Of a DNA stretch of 64,000 nt, positions 52,627-63,700 are shown piece after piece (the stretch's first letter is position 1; each line of letters begins with the position of its first letter). The stretch lies in contig CM037848.1 of the NCBI GenBank assembly GCA_021234535.1, positions 16,199,444 through 16,263,443 on the forward strand. The letters run 5' to 3'. Position numbers and translations under genes: made by a program. Source of the stretch: Stichopus chloronotus (lineage: Eukaryota; Echinodermata; Holothuroidea; Aspidochirotida; Stichopodidae). Below the pieces are notes generated by a model, which saw only the letters and a program-made list of their open reading frames with translations, made no database searches and had not been told where the DNA came from.

Positions 52627-52748
52627 GGGCCGTTATGGAGAGTGACTACCTCCGAGATGCCGAAGAACCCGTCCATTCAAACACACCAACACTTTCTGCA
52701 GACGAGAAGAGGAAACTAAAGTATGGCGCCCTCGATTTTTCTACTGAG
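52627..52748 (+). CDS. Carbohydrate sulfotransferase, exon 2 (stem region)
   Basis: Seen: a 3' splice site (pyrimidine-rich, TCATTCCAG ending at 52626) and a strong 5' splice site (TGAG followed by GTGAGG at 52749) bound 122 bases. Entering in phase 1, the last base of exon 1 plus GG makes arginine. Forty residues follow, from AVMESDYLRDAEEP to GALDFSTE, and the exon leaves in phase 0, exactly what exon 3 needs. The segment is acidic and polar with no domain, as expected for the flexible Golgi stem between membrane anchor and catalytic domain. Frame openness, both splice sites and phase agree. Family assignment is by linkage to exon 3, not by its own sequence. Confidence 0.75.
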
Positions 52749-53426
52749 GTGAGGTGTGATGTCATTGCTTTAATTGATTCTCAATGTGTGAAATCATGCT
52801 TAGTACAAAACTCGCCATTGCAGTTAAAGGAGTCCAGCTAGTTGTCACATACTTCTCACAGAAGCTTTCCCAATATCTTTCACCCAATCGACTATAAGCA
52901 TATTTGTTGTACAGATTTGTGATACAAAATGATATGCCAATGGCAAAGTTTCGTCAGTATTTGAAAGTGCCCCAGAAAAGAGAAAGAACCGTTGATTTTT
53001 TAATTTTTGTAATGTTGACGTCCCACGGGTAATATTCATGAGTATGTGTTTTATGCCCCCCCCCCCACTTGATTCATTGCTTACCGGCAGAGTTGAGATA
53101 AACATTGCCATGACCTTTGAAGACTTTGACCAAACAACATTCAATGTTCAAGCTAGACAACAGAGGCTCAGAACACATAATCATGGCTATTACCTATGAG
53201 GCGACAACATAAGAAACTTTCAAAAAAAAATAACAGCTTTTTCACTCCATTGGAGTACTTTCTGACAGACTTAAATGGCAGATCATTGTTTACCAAAGTT
53301 CAGAAAGTGTTTACCAGAAAGTCTACCGAGTTATATAAAATGTCTGTCATAACTAGCTCTCCTTCTTTTATCAGGGATTGGGTAGGTCACTGGCTTGAAC
53401 TTGATAGGTATGATGAATTGTTGTTA

Positions 53427-53468
53427 TAGTTAGTTAGTCAGTCAGTCAGTCAGTCTGTCAGTTAGTTA
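53427..53468 (+). repeat. (TAGT/CAGT)n microsatellite
   Basis: About ten tetranucleotide units, TAGT at the ends and CAGT in the middle. Confidence 0.9.
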
Positions 53469-53839
53469 AATAACACCATCCTTCGGATTTCTTCACATAT
53501 TTCTTGTATCGATGTATTTCCCGAATGATCGAGACATCAGGTTCATAAAACCGGCTATTCGCCACTGTCTTCGTCCTCGCAGTAATGTTATCGCCGTAGA
53601 TGCCTAATATCCTAAAAGCCACACTGTGGATTAGTATCTCCTCTGCTGTTGGAAGTCAAGTTCGGAGGTGACGCCAAACCCGCTGCTCAACTTGTCAGTG
53701 TTTATGGTCTGCACATTATGGTAAAGCTGTCGTGACGTATCGGTTTAAATCACGATTGCCTGCAGTTCAGTTTCCCTGTGAAGCCAACCAACAAAAACAA
53801 TTATACTGTATATGTTCTTCGTTCTTGGTCACAAACGGC

Positions 53840-53915
53840 CCTATAGAGTGGCTGAGTGGATAAACTTTCTGATTTCTGGTTTCTATGGCGGGGTGGGGAG
53901 GGGCTCAACCCTCCT
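53840..53915 (+). repeat. Possible tRNA-derived SINE head
   Basis: TGGCTGAGTGG (53849-53859) matches the RNA polymerase III A box. GGCTCAACCCT (53902-53912) resembles a B box with one mismatch. The spacing of about 43 bp is right for a tRNA-like promoter. No cloverleaf could be drawn, so a SINE relic is likelier than a tRNA gene. Confidence 0.35.
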
Positions 53916-55189
53916 TCCAATATGAGAGCTGACTAGCCCCCCTCTAGTGTTGTCACCAATACCAAAGAATTGTCCCTGTGTTAGCCACGACTTTAGCATC
54001 AAGGCCATATTCATAGGAACGTACATCCTTGACTTATACATTATACTGCTCCATCAGTCGCCTCGAATATTCACAATAACATTATCCCGCAGAGCGCATG
54101 CTTGGAACGAGTATTCCATTAAAGCAACAGTCTGTCATTTTGTTGACAGTTTTCTCGGTAAAGAAGAGGGCCTTTAGTTAAGTCTTGTAATTCTATGGTG
54201 ATTTACCGGGCTGCTTAATTTCGATGTTTGTTCAGTTTTATCTTCAGTCCAATTGTTTTTGTGAGATGAATTGTATAAATATTCAATCATCCTTGAACTT
54301 TACAGATTAAAAATTTAAGCGCGTTGTTTTGGTACACGGTAATGAAGTTAGGAACGATTTTACGTGACCTTTGAAAATAATGATGGAAACAGGCGAACAT
54401 TCTGGCGAGAATTTACGCATGGTTGAGCATTTTCCACCCAAGTCTAGTTTTAAGTGGCAGCTCTAAATATAAACAGTTCGTCTTTGTTTATAATAGATTT
54501 ACTGCTATTCGGAAACGACTGTACTTTTCAGCATTTGTTTCTACGGAGACACTTAAATTTGTCATTTTATGTTATGTCACCTGATATACTTCACGTGTTC
54601 TCTGCATGCATAGCAGACATGTGACTGACGTATTATGTGAGTGATGTAGTGACGCTGCGCACACCAAGTTGTCTACTACCCAATTAGATGTGCCATTTAT
54701 GCAGAAAAATGCGTTGAAGCGCTTTTCGAGAATATCCTGCCGACCCTTCATACGAATGTACTTCGTTCATAACATGGAAGTATTATGAAAACATTTCGAA
54801 GACAATGCAGTTTACAACACTATAGTACTCTAGTTAGGTATTTGTATTACGCAAAATATGGATCACGTGTCATGAAAAATGTACCGTATCGCCGACAAAA
54901 GGACAGCGCACTCGTCTGTCTAGAAAGGGGGCGTACTTTGATTTGTCACAATTGTTTGCGTAGAAAGACTTCATTGAACATGAACTTGTCGCCTACAATG
55001 TTTGGATCATATTATCGTAGACGTTGGTCGATAAAATTGGGCGTCCATGTCCTCCCATTCCTGGATTCACGAATACAAACAAACAGACATGTATAACACC
55101 AAATTAAGTGCTCGTTCAGATGTTTTACTGTTGTGGGCACTAAGGTCAGACCCATGCAGGGCGATTACGATGAATTGAAGATAACACGG

Positions 55190-55780
55190 GACGTATGTAT
55201 TGAATGTAAAATAAATTTATTTAATGTGATGAAATGTAATTACATTATTGGTGTGTGACAAATGTATTGAATATAATGTAATGTTATCTAATGTGATGAA
55301 ATGTAATGACATTATTGGTGTGTGACAAATATATTGAATATAAGGTAGTGTCATTTAAAGAGATAGAGTGTAATTACATTATTGGTGTGTGACAAGTGTA
55401 TTGAATATAATGTAATGTTATTTAATGTGATGAAATGTAATGACATTATTGGTGTGTGACAAATGTATTGAATGTTATCAAATGTAATGAAGTATAATGA
55501 CATTATTTGTGTGTGTGACAAATGTGTTGAATATAATGTAATGTTATTTGAAGAGATGAAGTGTAATGACATTATTTGTGAGTGACAAATGCATTAAATA
55601 TAATGTAATGTTATCAAATATGATGGAGTGTATAGTGGTATTATTGGTGTGTGACAAGTGTATGCTGTATATAATGTACTTGTTATCTAATTCAACTTTG
55701 GCAATGAAATGCAATGAGATATAAATTTGTGACAAATGTATTGAATGTAATGTTTTGTTCCATCATGAAATTGTATGAAA
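55190..55780. repeat. 67-bp minisatellite in intron 2
   Basis: The word GTGTGTGACA (or a close variant) starts units at 55251, 55318, 55385, 55452, 55511, 55578 and 55647. Steps are 67, 67, 67, 59, 67 and 69. The unit is AT-rich, with ATTGAATATAATGTAATG and GATGAAATGTAATGACATTA blocks. Units decay toward 55780. About eight copies in all. Confidence 0.92.
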
Positions 55781-56785
55781 TGTACATATAGCTTTGCATA
55801 GTATTTACAAGAATTGATTTCCGTTCTATACTGCGGCTGAAAACCATAGATATACTGGCTTAGTAACTGTATGATAAGTACAGTACGTAACACAATGGAC
55901 GTGTAGGCTTTGTTGTGTAAGTTTATCGCGCGGTGTAGACAGACATCTGTCAACTTACTTAGTGGAAAAGTAAGGCCGCCTTACTAAGAGTTTCATCCTG
56001 TGGAACTTACCACAGTGTAAACAAACTGACTATTATATTGATATGATCACCACGGCATATGCCAAAGGTCATGTACTTTCCCGTCTATCGAGCGATCAAA
56101 CCTTGATACAGTTAACGTACGGTATCAAATTTTGCAGTGCGCATGTCAGACTTCTTTTAAACGTTTTCGTCGGGGATACATCGCATTATTTTGCATTTAT
56201 AATGTCAAAATGTGAAACATTTACTATAATATGCAACGAACTAACAGACATTCTTCTAAAAACGTGCAAAAGGCACGGAAGAACCGTTTTGCTGAATCTG
56301 GAACCCGATAAGATCCATCGAATCTTGACTTAGGGTACTATAAGTTATAACTGACTATAGTGCAAGTGCGTCACGATATAGAGAGAAAGGTTCATTGAGG
56401 CTAACGTCATATATCAAGGCTAATTGAATACCTTTCATGCGCTTTGTTTTGGAAGAAGAAGGAAACGCAAAGCATGGAGCTATTACAGAGAGAGAGATAA
56501 CAAACTTTGATTTGTATGTTATCTTAGCAGTACGTAGATTCTAGCAATAGTTATCACTCAAAGACTGATGAATTAACTGTCACTTAATTCAACAGTAAGT
56601 CATAAGAGAGGGATGACTGACATAAAATTGAATCCTTTCTCCACTTCCATGCACGCACGACCACTTGTGACTTGTAACACTGTTCACATGTGTCACTCGA
56701 GGGATGATCAAATAAGTCTGGATTGAAAACGGTTATTGGTAAAATGATTGCCGACCATTACCATTTTCTTGTCATTTTCTTTCAG
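55781..56785 (+). other. Intron 2, last part
   Basis: No gene or repeat recognised. It ends in the acceptor TTTTCTTTCAG at 56785. Confidence 0.5.
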
Positions 56786-57700
56786 GCTGATTGCGATACC
56801 GATTGTCAGTTTGAAGTCCAAAGGATTCGGAAAGAAACGATCGACGAACAGTGCAGCGCCCTCGGAATGAACCCAGCAAACCGTAATTTGTCGTCTCTCT
56901 CCTACAAATTTATTCGGAAACTCGACCATTTCCTTGTCCTCGATAAATATAGAATCATATACTGTTACATTCCAAAAGCTGGATGTACGAACTGGAAAAG
57001 AGTTCTGTTAGTTTTGAGCGGGAAGGCCAATTCGACGCAATCGATAGGCCAGAAGGAGACTCACGTATTGACGTCCAAGTACATCAGAAGCCTAAGCACC
57101 TACACGATAAACGAAGCCAAATACAGACTGTCGAAGTACAAAGTATTCACCTTCGTCAGAAATCCCTTCGTTCGATTGCTGTCGGCTTTCAGAGACAAAC
57201 TCGAAAAACGAACGTCCCTGAACGGCGCTTTCAGAAAAGATTGGAGTAAAAAAATGAAGAAACTCACTGAATTCTTTAAAAGGTATAGATTACGTGGTTT
57301 GGATCTTAACACGACTTTTCATGAATTCGTAGAATATGTATCGGACCCAAATCACAATCTGCTAGATCCTGCCGAGGAACATTGGATCGAGATGTTTCGA
57401 TTAAGCCATCCATGTGCAATTAAATTCGATTTTATCGGTAGGGTAGAGACCCTAGATAGAGACACAGATTTCGTTTTGAGAAACTTAATCGGAATTCCAC
57501 CGAAAAAGATATTATTTCGAAATTCTACAAACCCCACGAACAGTTCCGATGGTGGGTTGCTTCAAAAGTACTTTTCAGATGTTCCACGGAAAGATGTAAA
57601 GGCTTTGTACGATAGATTCGCTCCGGATTTTAAAATCTTCGGATATGAGGACCCCATTAGTTTATTAGAAGATGACTGTGGATGCAGACAAAGAAGGTGA
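56786..57700 (+). CDS. Carbohydrate sulfotransferase, last exon (catalytic domain)
   Basis: Transfers sulfate from PAPS to a sugar hydroxyl of glycoprotein glycans or chondroitin/dermatan-type chains in the Golgi lumen; the acceptor cannot be told from sequence. Seen: 304 codons and a stop, opening in phase 0 after TTCTTTCAG. In the 391-residue joined protein the 5'-phosphosulfate loop is PKAGCTNWKR (about 150-159) and the 3'-phosphate motif is RNPFVRLLSAFRDK (about 212-225). FDFIGRVETL and the C-terminal LYDRFAPDFKIFGYE are also family hallmarks. Lumenal N-glycosylation sequons include NLS, NST, NTT and NSS. The length fits CHST8-14 enzymes (about 350-440). The frame continues upstream to 56723, but that part is intron-like and lacks a membrane anchor, so the exon start is taken at the splice site. 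CHST8/9/10 versus CHST11-14 subfamily is undecided. Confidence 0.95.
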   Translation, partial: ADCDTDCQFEVQRIRKETIDEQCSALGMNPANRNLSSLSYKFIRKLDHFLVLDKYRIIYCYIPKAGCTNWKRVLLVLSGKANSTQSIGQKETHVLTSKYIRSLSTYTINEAKYRLSKYKVFTFVRNPFVRLLSAFRDKLEKRTSLNGAFRKDWSKKMKKLTEFFKRYRLRGLDLNTTFHEFVEYVSDPNHNLLDPAEEHWIEMFRLSHPCAIKFDFIGRVETLDRDTDFVLRNLIGIPPKKILFRNSTNPTNSSDGGLLQKYFSDVPRKDVKALYDRFAPDFKIFGYEDPISLLEDDCGCRQRR

Positions 57701-57850
57701 TATATAAGGAATCTTTGATTTTTATCATTTTCAAATTATGAACGTTTTTGTATATTTATCTTTTTTTCATGTTTACAACTTGTCAGTCCGTATACAGTAC
57801 ATTGTTATCACGATTCAAATTGTACTAAGTCAATAAAGAAATTAAAAATC
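57701..57850 (+). other. 3' untranslated region with poly(A) signal
   Basis: AATAAA at 57832-57837 lies 132 bases after the stop codon and would end the mRNA near 57850-57860. The 3' UTR would be short and AT-rich. Confidence 0.7.
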
Positions 57851-57944
57851 TCTTAACTCTTTTGTTAAATGGTGTTGGGGTGAAGCAATAGCTTGAGCTG
57901 TCGCCATTAATGTTCCGTTTGGTAAAGGGGGAAGGGAAACTGAA

Positions 57945-58165
57945 GACTACAGGAATACAGAACACTAAAGACAAATGGGAGATATGGTAAGCAGGCTAAA
58001 GAACTTGCTGAAGACAACTGGATTGGGATACACAAAGCTGTATACAATGGGGGATACAGAAAGCTGTGTAAGGAATATTGAATATGGGAAGCTGTAGACA
58101 ACGTGCAGGCGATACAGGATGCTGTGTTCAATTGAGGATACTTGAAGTTTCAGACAACGGGGAAA
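57945..58165. repeat. Degenerate GATACA/AGCTGT minisatellite
   Basis: Units of about 28-35 bp built from GGATACA, AAGCTGT and ACAATGGGG-like words recur between 57945 and 58165 (for example at 58028, 58053 and 58108). It ends about 65 bp before HINE copy B. Confidence 0.6.
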
Positions 58166-58229
58166 TACGACGTTCTTGAAATACTATTTGGTGAGCAGGC
58201 GCATAAGGAACTAAGAAATGTTCTGTTTT

Positions 58230-59746
58230 TGATTCCTTGCCGAAGGCAGAAGGAATCTATGCGATGGTAATGTCGTGTGTGTGTGCGTGTATGTGCGTTT
58301 GTTTTTGTGTGTGTATGTGACACTTCTTGTAAACACGATATCTCAAGAAGGGTAACCATGACTTATGTCATACTTGGTGTGTGGGTTGGTCATATTGCGT
58401 AGATGATCCCTATTGTTTTTGGTGGAGGTCGAAGGTCATTTGGGGTCACCAGAGGTCAAAATGTGAAAACCTTGTAAACACGATCTCAAGAACGGTAACT
58501 GTGACTGATGTCATACTTACTGTGTGGGTTGATCATATTGAGTAGATGATCCCTATTGTTTTTAGTGGAGGTCAAAGGTCATTTGAGGTCACCAGAGGTC
58601 AAAATGTGAAAACCTTGCAAACACGATATCTCAAGAACGGTAAATGTGTCTAATGTCATACCTGGTGTGTGGGTTAGTCATATTGATTAGATGATCCCTA
58701 TCGTTTTTGGTGGCGGTCAAAGGTCATTTGAGGTCGACGGAGGTCAAACTGGAAAAACCTTGTAAACACAATATCTCCAGATGGGTACCTGTGACTGATG
58801 TCATACTTACTGTGTGGGTTGATCATATTAAGTAGATGATCCCTATCGCTTTTGGTGGAGGTCAAAGGTCATTTGAGGTCACCAGAGGTCAAAATGTGAA
58901 AACCTTGTAAACACGATATCTCAAGAACGGTAACTGTGTCTGATATTATACGTGGTGTGTGGCTTATACATATTGATTAGATGATCCCTATCGTTTTTGG
59001 TGGCGGTCAAAGGTCATTTGAGGTCAATGGAGGTCAAACTGGAAAAACCTTGTAAACACAGTATCTGCAGAAGAGTAACTGTGACTGATGTCATACTTAC
59101 TGCGTGGGTTGGTCATATTAAGTAGATGATCCCTATTGCTTTTGGTGGAGGTCAAAGGTCATTTGAGGTCACCAGAGGTCAAAATGTGAAAACCTTGTAA
59201 ACATGATATCTCAAGAACGGTAACTGTGACTGATGCCATACTTGGTGTGTTTGTTGGTCATATTGAGTAGATGATCCCTATTGTTTTTGGTGGAGATAAA
59301 GGTCACTTGAGGTCACCCTGAGTCAAACTGTAAACACATTGTAAACGCAGTATCTCTAGAAGGGTAAGTGTGACTGATGTCATACTTGGTGTGTGGGTTA
59401 GTCATATTGAGTAGATGACTCCTATTGTTTTTGTGGAGGTCAAAGGTCGTTTGAGGTCCCCCGAGGTGAAAATTTTCTAGCACATTATCTCCAGAAGAGT
59501 AATGTTGACTGATGTCATACTTGATGTGTAGGTTCCCCATACTGGGTAGGTGATCCCTATTGCTTTTAGTGGACGTCAAATGTCATTTGAGGTCACCAAA
59601 ATAAAGGTTATTTGGGTTAAAGGCTTATTAATGTGGTGTTTCAAGACCAGTAACTGCAGTTGATCTCATACTTGTCATGTGAATAATTCATGCTTGTTAT
59701 AATATTACCATGTGGCAAGGAATCACAAAGCCTTTTGGCTTTCTGG
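58230..59746 (+). mobile_element. HINE-like element, copy B (longest)
   Basis: Same ends as copy A: GATTCCTTGCC hairpin at 58231, TG microsatellite to about 58319, GGCAAGGAATC at 59714-59724, 3' hairpin at 59727-59742, CTGG at 59743-59746, then TT. It is about 300 bp longer than copy A, equal to two extra core units. The last 430 bases are almost identical to copy A, with only a few substitutions. This implies recent transposition or gene conversion. It begins 530 bp after the sulfotransferase stop codon. Confidence 0.82.
58569..58601 (+). promoter_or_regulatory. Four nuclear-receptor half-sites, spacing 1-4-4
   Basis: AGGTCA at 58569, 58576, 58586 and 58596, the same arrangement as in copy A, repeated in most units of copy B. 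Listed as the representative for this copy. Confidence 0.6.
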
Positions 59747-62667
59747 TTGTATGATCTCATACATATCCTCACTCATTGAAACCAAGACAATTTTTAATTT
59801 AAACCAATCATTTGTTGTGAAGGGGGAATCATGAAGGGATTCAGTCATGTTTCTAAGTTGATTTTCACCAGTAAAGGAAAATTGGAATTAGTACCCATCC
59901 TCCTTTAAAATAAAAGCGACATGCCGCCACCATTTGTCCCAGTCTTAATTAAATACAAGCTATTCGTCAGTATGAGTGGTTTCGATTCACTGTCCTCAAA
60001 ATTCCACGTCTTAATTTTGAACACTGTCTTGTCAGTATACCGGCATCTGTGTCAGAAAAATCACGCAAATCGTTTCTGCGCATGTGCTAGTACACATATA
60101 GGCTGTCAGTCTCAGAAGAGCTTTTGTACTGGATGAAGATTGGAAGTGTAAAGGATGATATCTTCTCACCTTTGAGAAGAGAACATGACCTTAGTGGATA
60201 CATTTGGTTTTTCTCGATAGTGTAATAAAACTTGTCTTTATTTTGTTTAAAATTATGAAGAGGCTGAAAAACCTTCTTTTCGACAGGGTTTAAAAGATGG
60301 CTTCAAGGTATTCACGTAATAAGATTGAAATATACTTCATGTACGTTTGCCCCGTGACTTTGTCATCGTCTCAGTAGGCAGAAGTTTGTATGATACACCA
60401 TGCTATGGCTGGTCTTGATTGCTTCAGTGTATTTAACATCTGAACATGCAGGGAGGGACGATGCATGCACGGTAACTTTAACTGATATGTTTAAAGTTTA
60501 AAAAAAAAAAACAGCATAAAAAAACATTGAGTCTTGAAGGCTAGAATGCCTTCACCCATTCTTCAGTTTTCCAAGATGTTAATATCCTTCACGAATTTCA
60601 TCAGCTTAGTTTTATCGAAACAATTAAATGTTAATCGATTTGGTTTCAATGGAACATGTGATGTTTTCGTTTTCTGTGCTTCGAGTGCACCCTCAAGTTA
60701 GTACCTTCAAAGGTTCATCTTTACCAATCAGGCCTAAACGGATTTGGATGCCATTGTACTCCTGGTGGTTGGAGAACATTTACACATGTTGCAATCTGCC
60801 CACGCAGCTTGAGTGAACATTCGCACACTCGAGTTTAAATCCGACAACTTGTATGTACCTATCGGATGTGATTTAATTCCGACAGGACGACTGTGAATGA
60901 AGTTGCAGGTGAACACGCTTAAATCATCGAAAATTGTGGCTTATTGAACTTATCAGCAGATCAATGACCTTGGCACTATCAGCCATTGTATTTTCCATCC
61001 GCGTTTATTGCTCAAGTATGAGCACACTGCATTTATTGGAAATATCCCCTTGTGTTTCCCCCGGCAGGGTGGGGGGTGGTCTACTTTGCCTAGTCAAATG
61101 AGACTGTGTAGTGCGGTCGTTCTCATGAGAAACTAACCTCCCATATTGAGTAATTCTTTCCTAAAGAGGGGTAAAATCAGTGATACACAAACTGACAAAC
61201 GTGATGTTTCGCCTATGTTTGCATTAGATTACAATTACAATTTAATTAATCATTACATACGGTATCTAGTGTGGAGTTCTTTCACTTTTGAAGAAACATG
61301 AAAATCGTGGAACTGGTAACAGTTGATCTCTTGTTCCCTGTTTATGTAAAACAAACGCTTTCATGTAATCCTTTTAAAGTGTCTGATTGTTTCAAATATA
61401 GAACAGAGAACCCCCCCCCCCCCTTCCCGACAGAATGTGGGTTAAGTCTAGTCACTTAGCCTTGTAAATGTGTTATGAGTTTTATATTTTATTTTCAAAA
61501 CTATAACTTAAAATAAGAACTTACTTTTTCTGTCCTTGCCTCAAGTATCGTTGCTGCTCCTTTTCCTGCTTATTTTTATGGATTTTTTTTTTTTTTTGCA
61601 TCTTGATTGGTGAGCTTCCGGTATTCATGGGGTGTCTTATCAAATATAATTAGGAAGCCGGTGCACGTTAACACTTTTCACTTTAATAAGAACAGATGGC
61701 TATTTACGATTCGGTTTGTTTATAATGACATAAGTCTATTAATTAAATGTAAGCATTAAATATAAACTAAACTTGGTGGATGGCCACTCAGTCTTGCTTT
61801 GATACCTTTGAAACCTTTTTTTTAAAATCACACAACTGATATTGTTTTTACACGTATGTAATATTTCTGTGCACCCTTTAATGGTTGATATTGCTGAAAT
61901 GGAAACCCGTCCATTGTTTGAGAACTACACTATAAATTGCTGTAGTATCCTGAAGAGATGGGACGTTACAGTCACACGAGTAACAAAGCAATTAACACTA
62001 CCTCCGTACTGAAAAGTAGCTTTGGGTTCTTTTCCATTCAAGGTAGTGACTGTAAAACACATTTGCATGCAACCACTGCCATTTTTTTTTAACGAATAAT
62101 CATGCAAGGAAATTATTAAGAATTTTAGTATTGATTAAATTATTGAAAAGCTCTTAATTCTTGGACACGGAAGAACAGACACACCACGTTGTTGTTTTTT
62201 TGTTTGTTTGTTTGTTTTTTCACAGTTCCGCTTCACAATGGAAGAGTGAATACAAATATTTTAGTCTCCAGTATATAATAATATTGAAACAAACAATAAA
62301 CAAAAGTGGGAGTTTTTTTTCATACTGAGTTCGTGTTGTTTCTTTTGTGTCCTTTACTGTTAGGTGAACGGTGTTCATAATCAGATCCACAGATTTCCCC
62401 TCTAGTTCTAGACACAACATTCATTACGTTAAATTCCATTCATTACAGGTAAAAAAAAAGAAAGGAAAGGGGGGGTCTACTGATGTAGCGACCACGTGAA
62501 TGAATTCCTCAGCAATGTTCCACATATGCAAGTTTAAGTTTAGGTCCAAAGGGCCAAAGCTCTCCTTTTTAATTAGCCATAAATATAAGGGTAACGTATA
62601 AATAACGACTAGCCTAGCTTACAGGCTCCATCTCAAACCACCATTCTGAAGGTACAGGTTGAAATGA
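59747..62667. other. Non-coding stretch downstream of the gene
   Basis: No gene supported. Contains an A-rich run near 60500, a C13 run (61411-61423), a T-rich run near 61590 and a T/G (TTTG)n tract at 62190-62220. Confidence 0.45.
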
Positions 62668-63045
62668 AAGGGGTCATCGAGTTGATATCAATAAGTTTGT
62701 AATGATTTTGAAGGGTGTAAACACATGACAATACCTATAATTAGCATAATTATTCAAGTTTCACATCCAAAAGTTATGAAAACTTTTGAATTTTTTATCC
62801 TTACTTGTACAAGTTTGAATGTTTGAATGTGAATAGGCCTCAGTACTGATATGAAAAAGTGTCTGGTCACGAATTTAAAAACAAAAACTGAATCGTTAAG
62901 TTCTCACTCGTTAATGTTCCTTTGTATATGAAACATTGGGATCCTCTTTGCTTGACCATTTGTCACTAGTCTGTTAAGAAAAGTTGATGGGTTTAGATAA
63001 ATTTGGTGAATTCCACAATACAACCCAGTGAGCCTCTTTAAATAA
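62668..63045 (+). repeat. Unclassified dispersed repeat B, copy 2
   Basis: Partner of 30665-31052, in the same orientation, alignable end to end with small gaps. Roughly three quarters of bases agree by eye. Confidence 0.75.
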
Positions 63046-63462
63046 TCAGGCTTGTTGAACATTCTATGTGTGCGTCATTATCACTGACACTTCCGATGTG
63101 TGAATTGTGTCTGCATTATGTCTAAAGTTACCTCAGTTGGTTTCGACGATGATCACAAACGTTTCGACAGGTGTTCGTCTTTTTTTGTTCTTTTTTTTTT
63201 TGGTTCAATTAAACAGGCTGAGGATTACAACTCTTCGATTAATTTCTCGATCTAATCATTCCTTAACAAATAACGTGACTTAAACAAATATGAGAATACG
63301 AAGAAAAAAGAATTACTCTGGTAACGACGATCACCTGATGTTTTCGTTCATGGGAATGAATATGGCGCTTCTTGGACCTGCCAAGGGTTCGTCTAAGACC
63401 GGGGAGTCCCTTCTTTGCGAAGCAAATGTAGTTCATGTTTTACAGACCAAAACTCATCACCC
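63046..63462. other. Non-coding stretch, nothing recognised
   Basis: A T-rich run near 63190 is the only feature. An open frame starting at 63290 has no domain and runs into dispersed repeat C. Confidence 0.4.
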
Positions 63463-63700
63463 CAGACAGTTTCAATTCTCCCATCCACATATGTACAGTC
63501 ACTGCCACAGCCTTTCTAAAATTTATCCGCAGCATAGCCAAAACAGTGGATCCCTGTGTACACCGTGGTACCGTATATGAGCGACAGTGCATCTGTCGAA
63601 TTTGCTGTCAATCAAAGAGCAGAACCAGTTGAAACTTCTGCTATCGGGAAGTCAAAAATATAGCTTGGGGTGGAGTTACTGCCTTTAATACTAAATGAAT
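63463..63700 (+). repeat. Unclassified dispersed repeat C, copy 2
   Basis: Partner of 51637-51910. The shared GTCAATC, AAGAGCAGAACCA and ATAGCTTG block lies at about 63607-63668. Confidence 0.6.

Larger units (their letters stand above)
52749..55189 (+). other. Intron 2, first part
   Basis: The intron begins GTGAGG and ends TTTCTTTCAG at 56785, about 4.0 kb. This part holds a C11 run (53056-53066), a (TAGT/CAGT)n microsatellite and a tRNA-like A/B box pair, with no other gene. Confidence 0.6.

Noticed and set aside
55351..55953. Repetitive - strand peptides with LSHTNN words
   Set aside because: Translations of the 67-bp minisatellite.
56723..56785. Upstream ATG giving a 325-codon single-exon sulfotransferase
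   Set aside because: The added 21 codons end in a pyrimidine-rich TTTCTTTCAG acceptor and give no type II membrane anchor. The spliced model explains topology and phase better.
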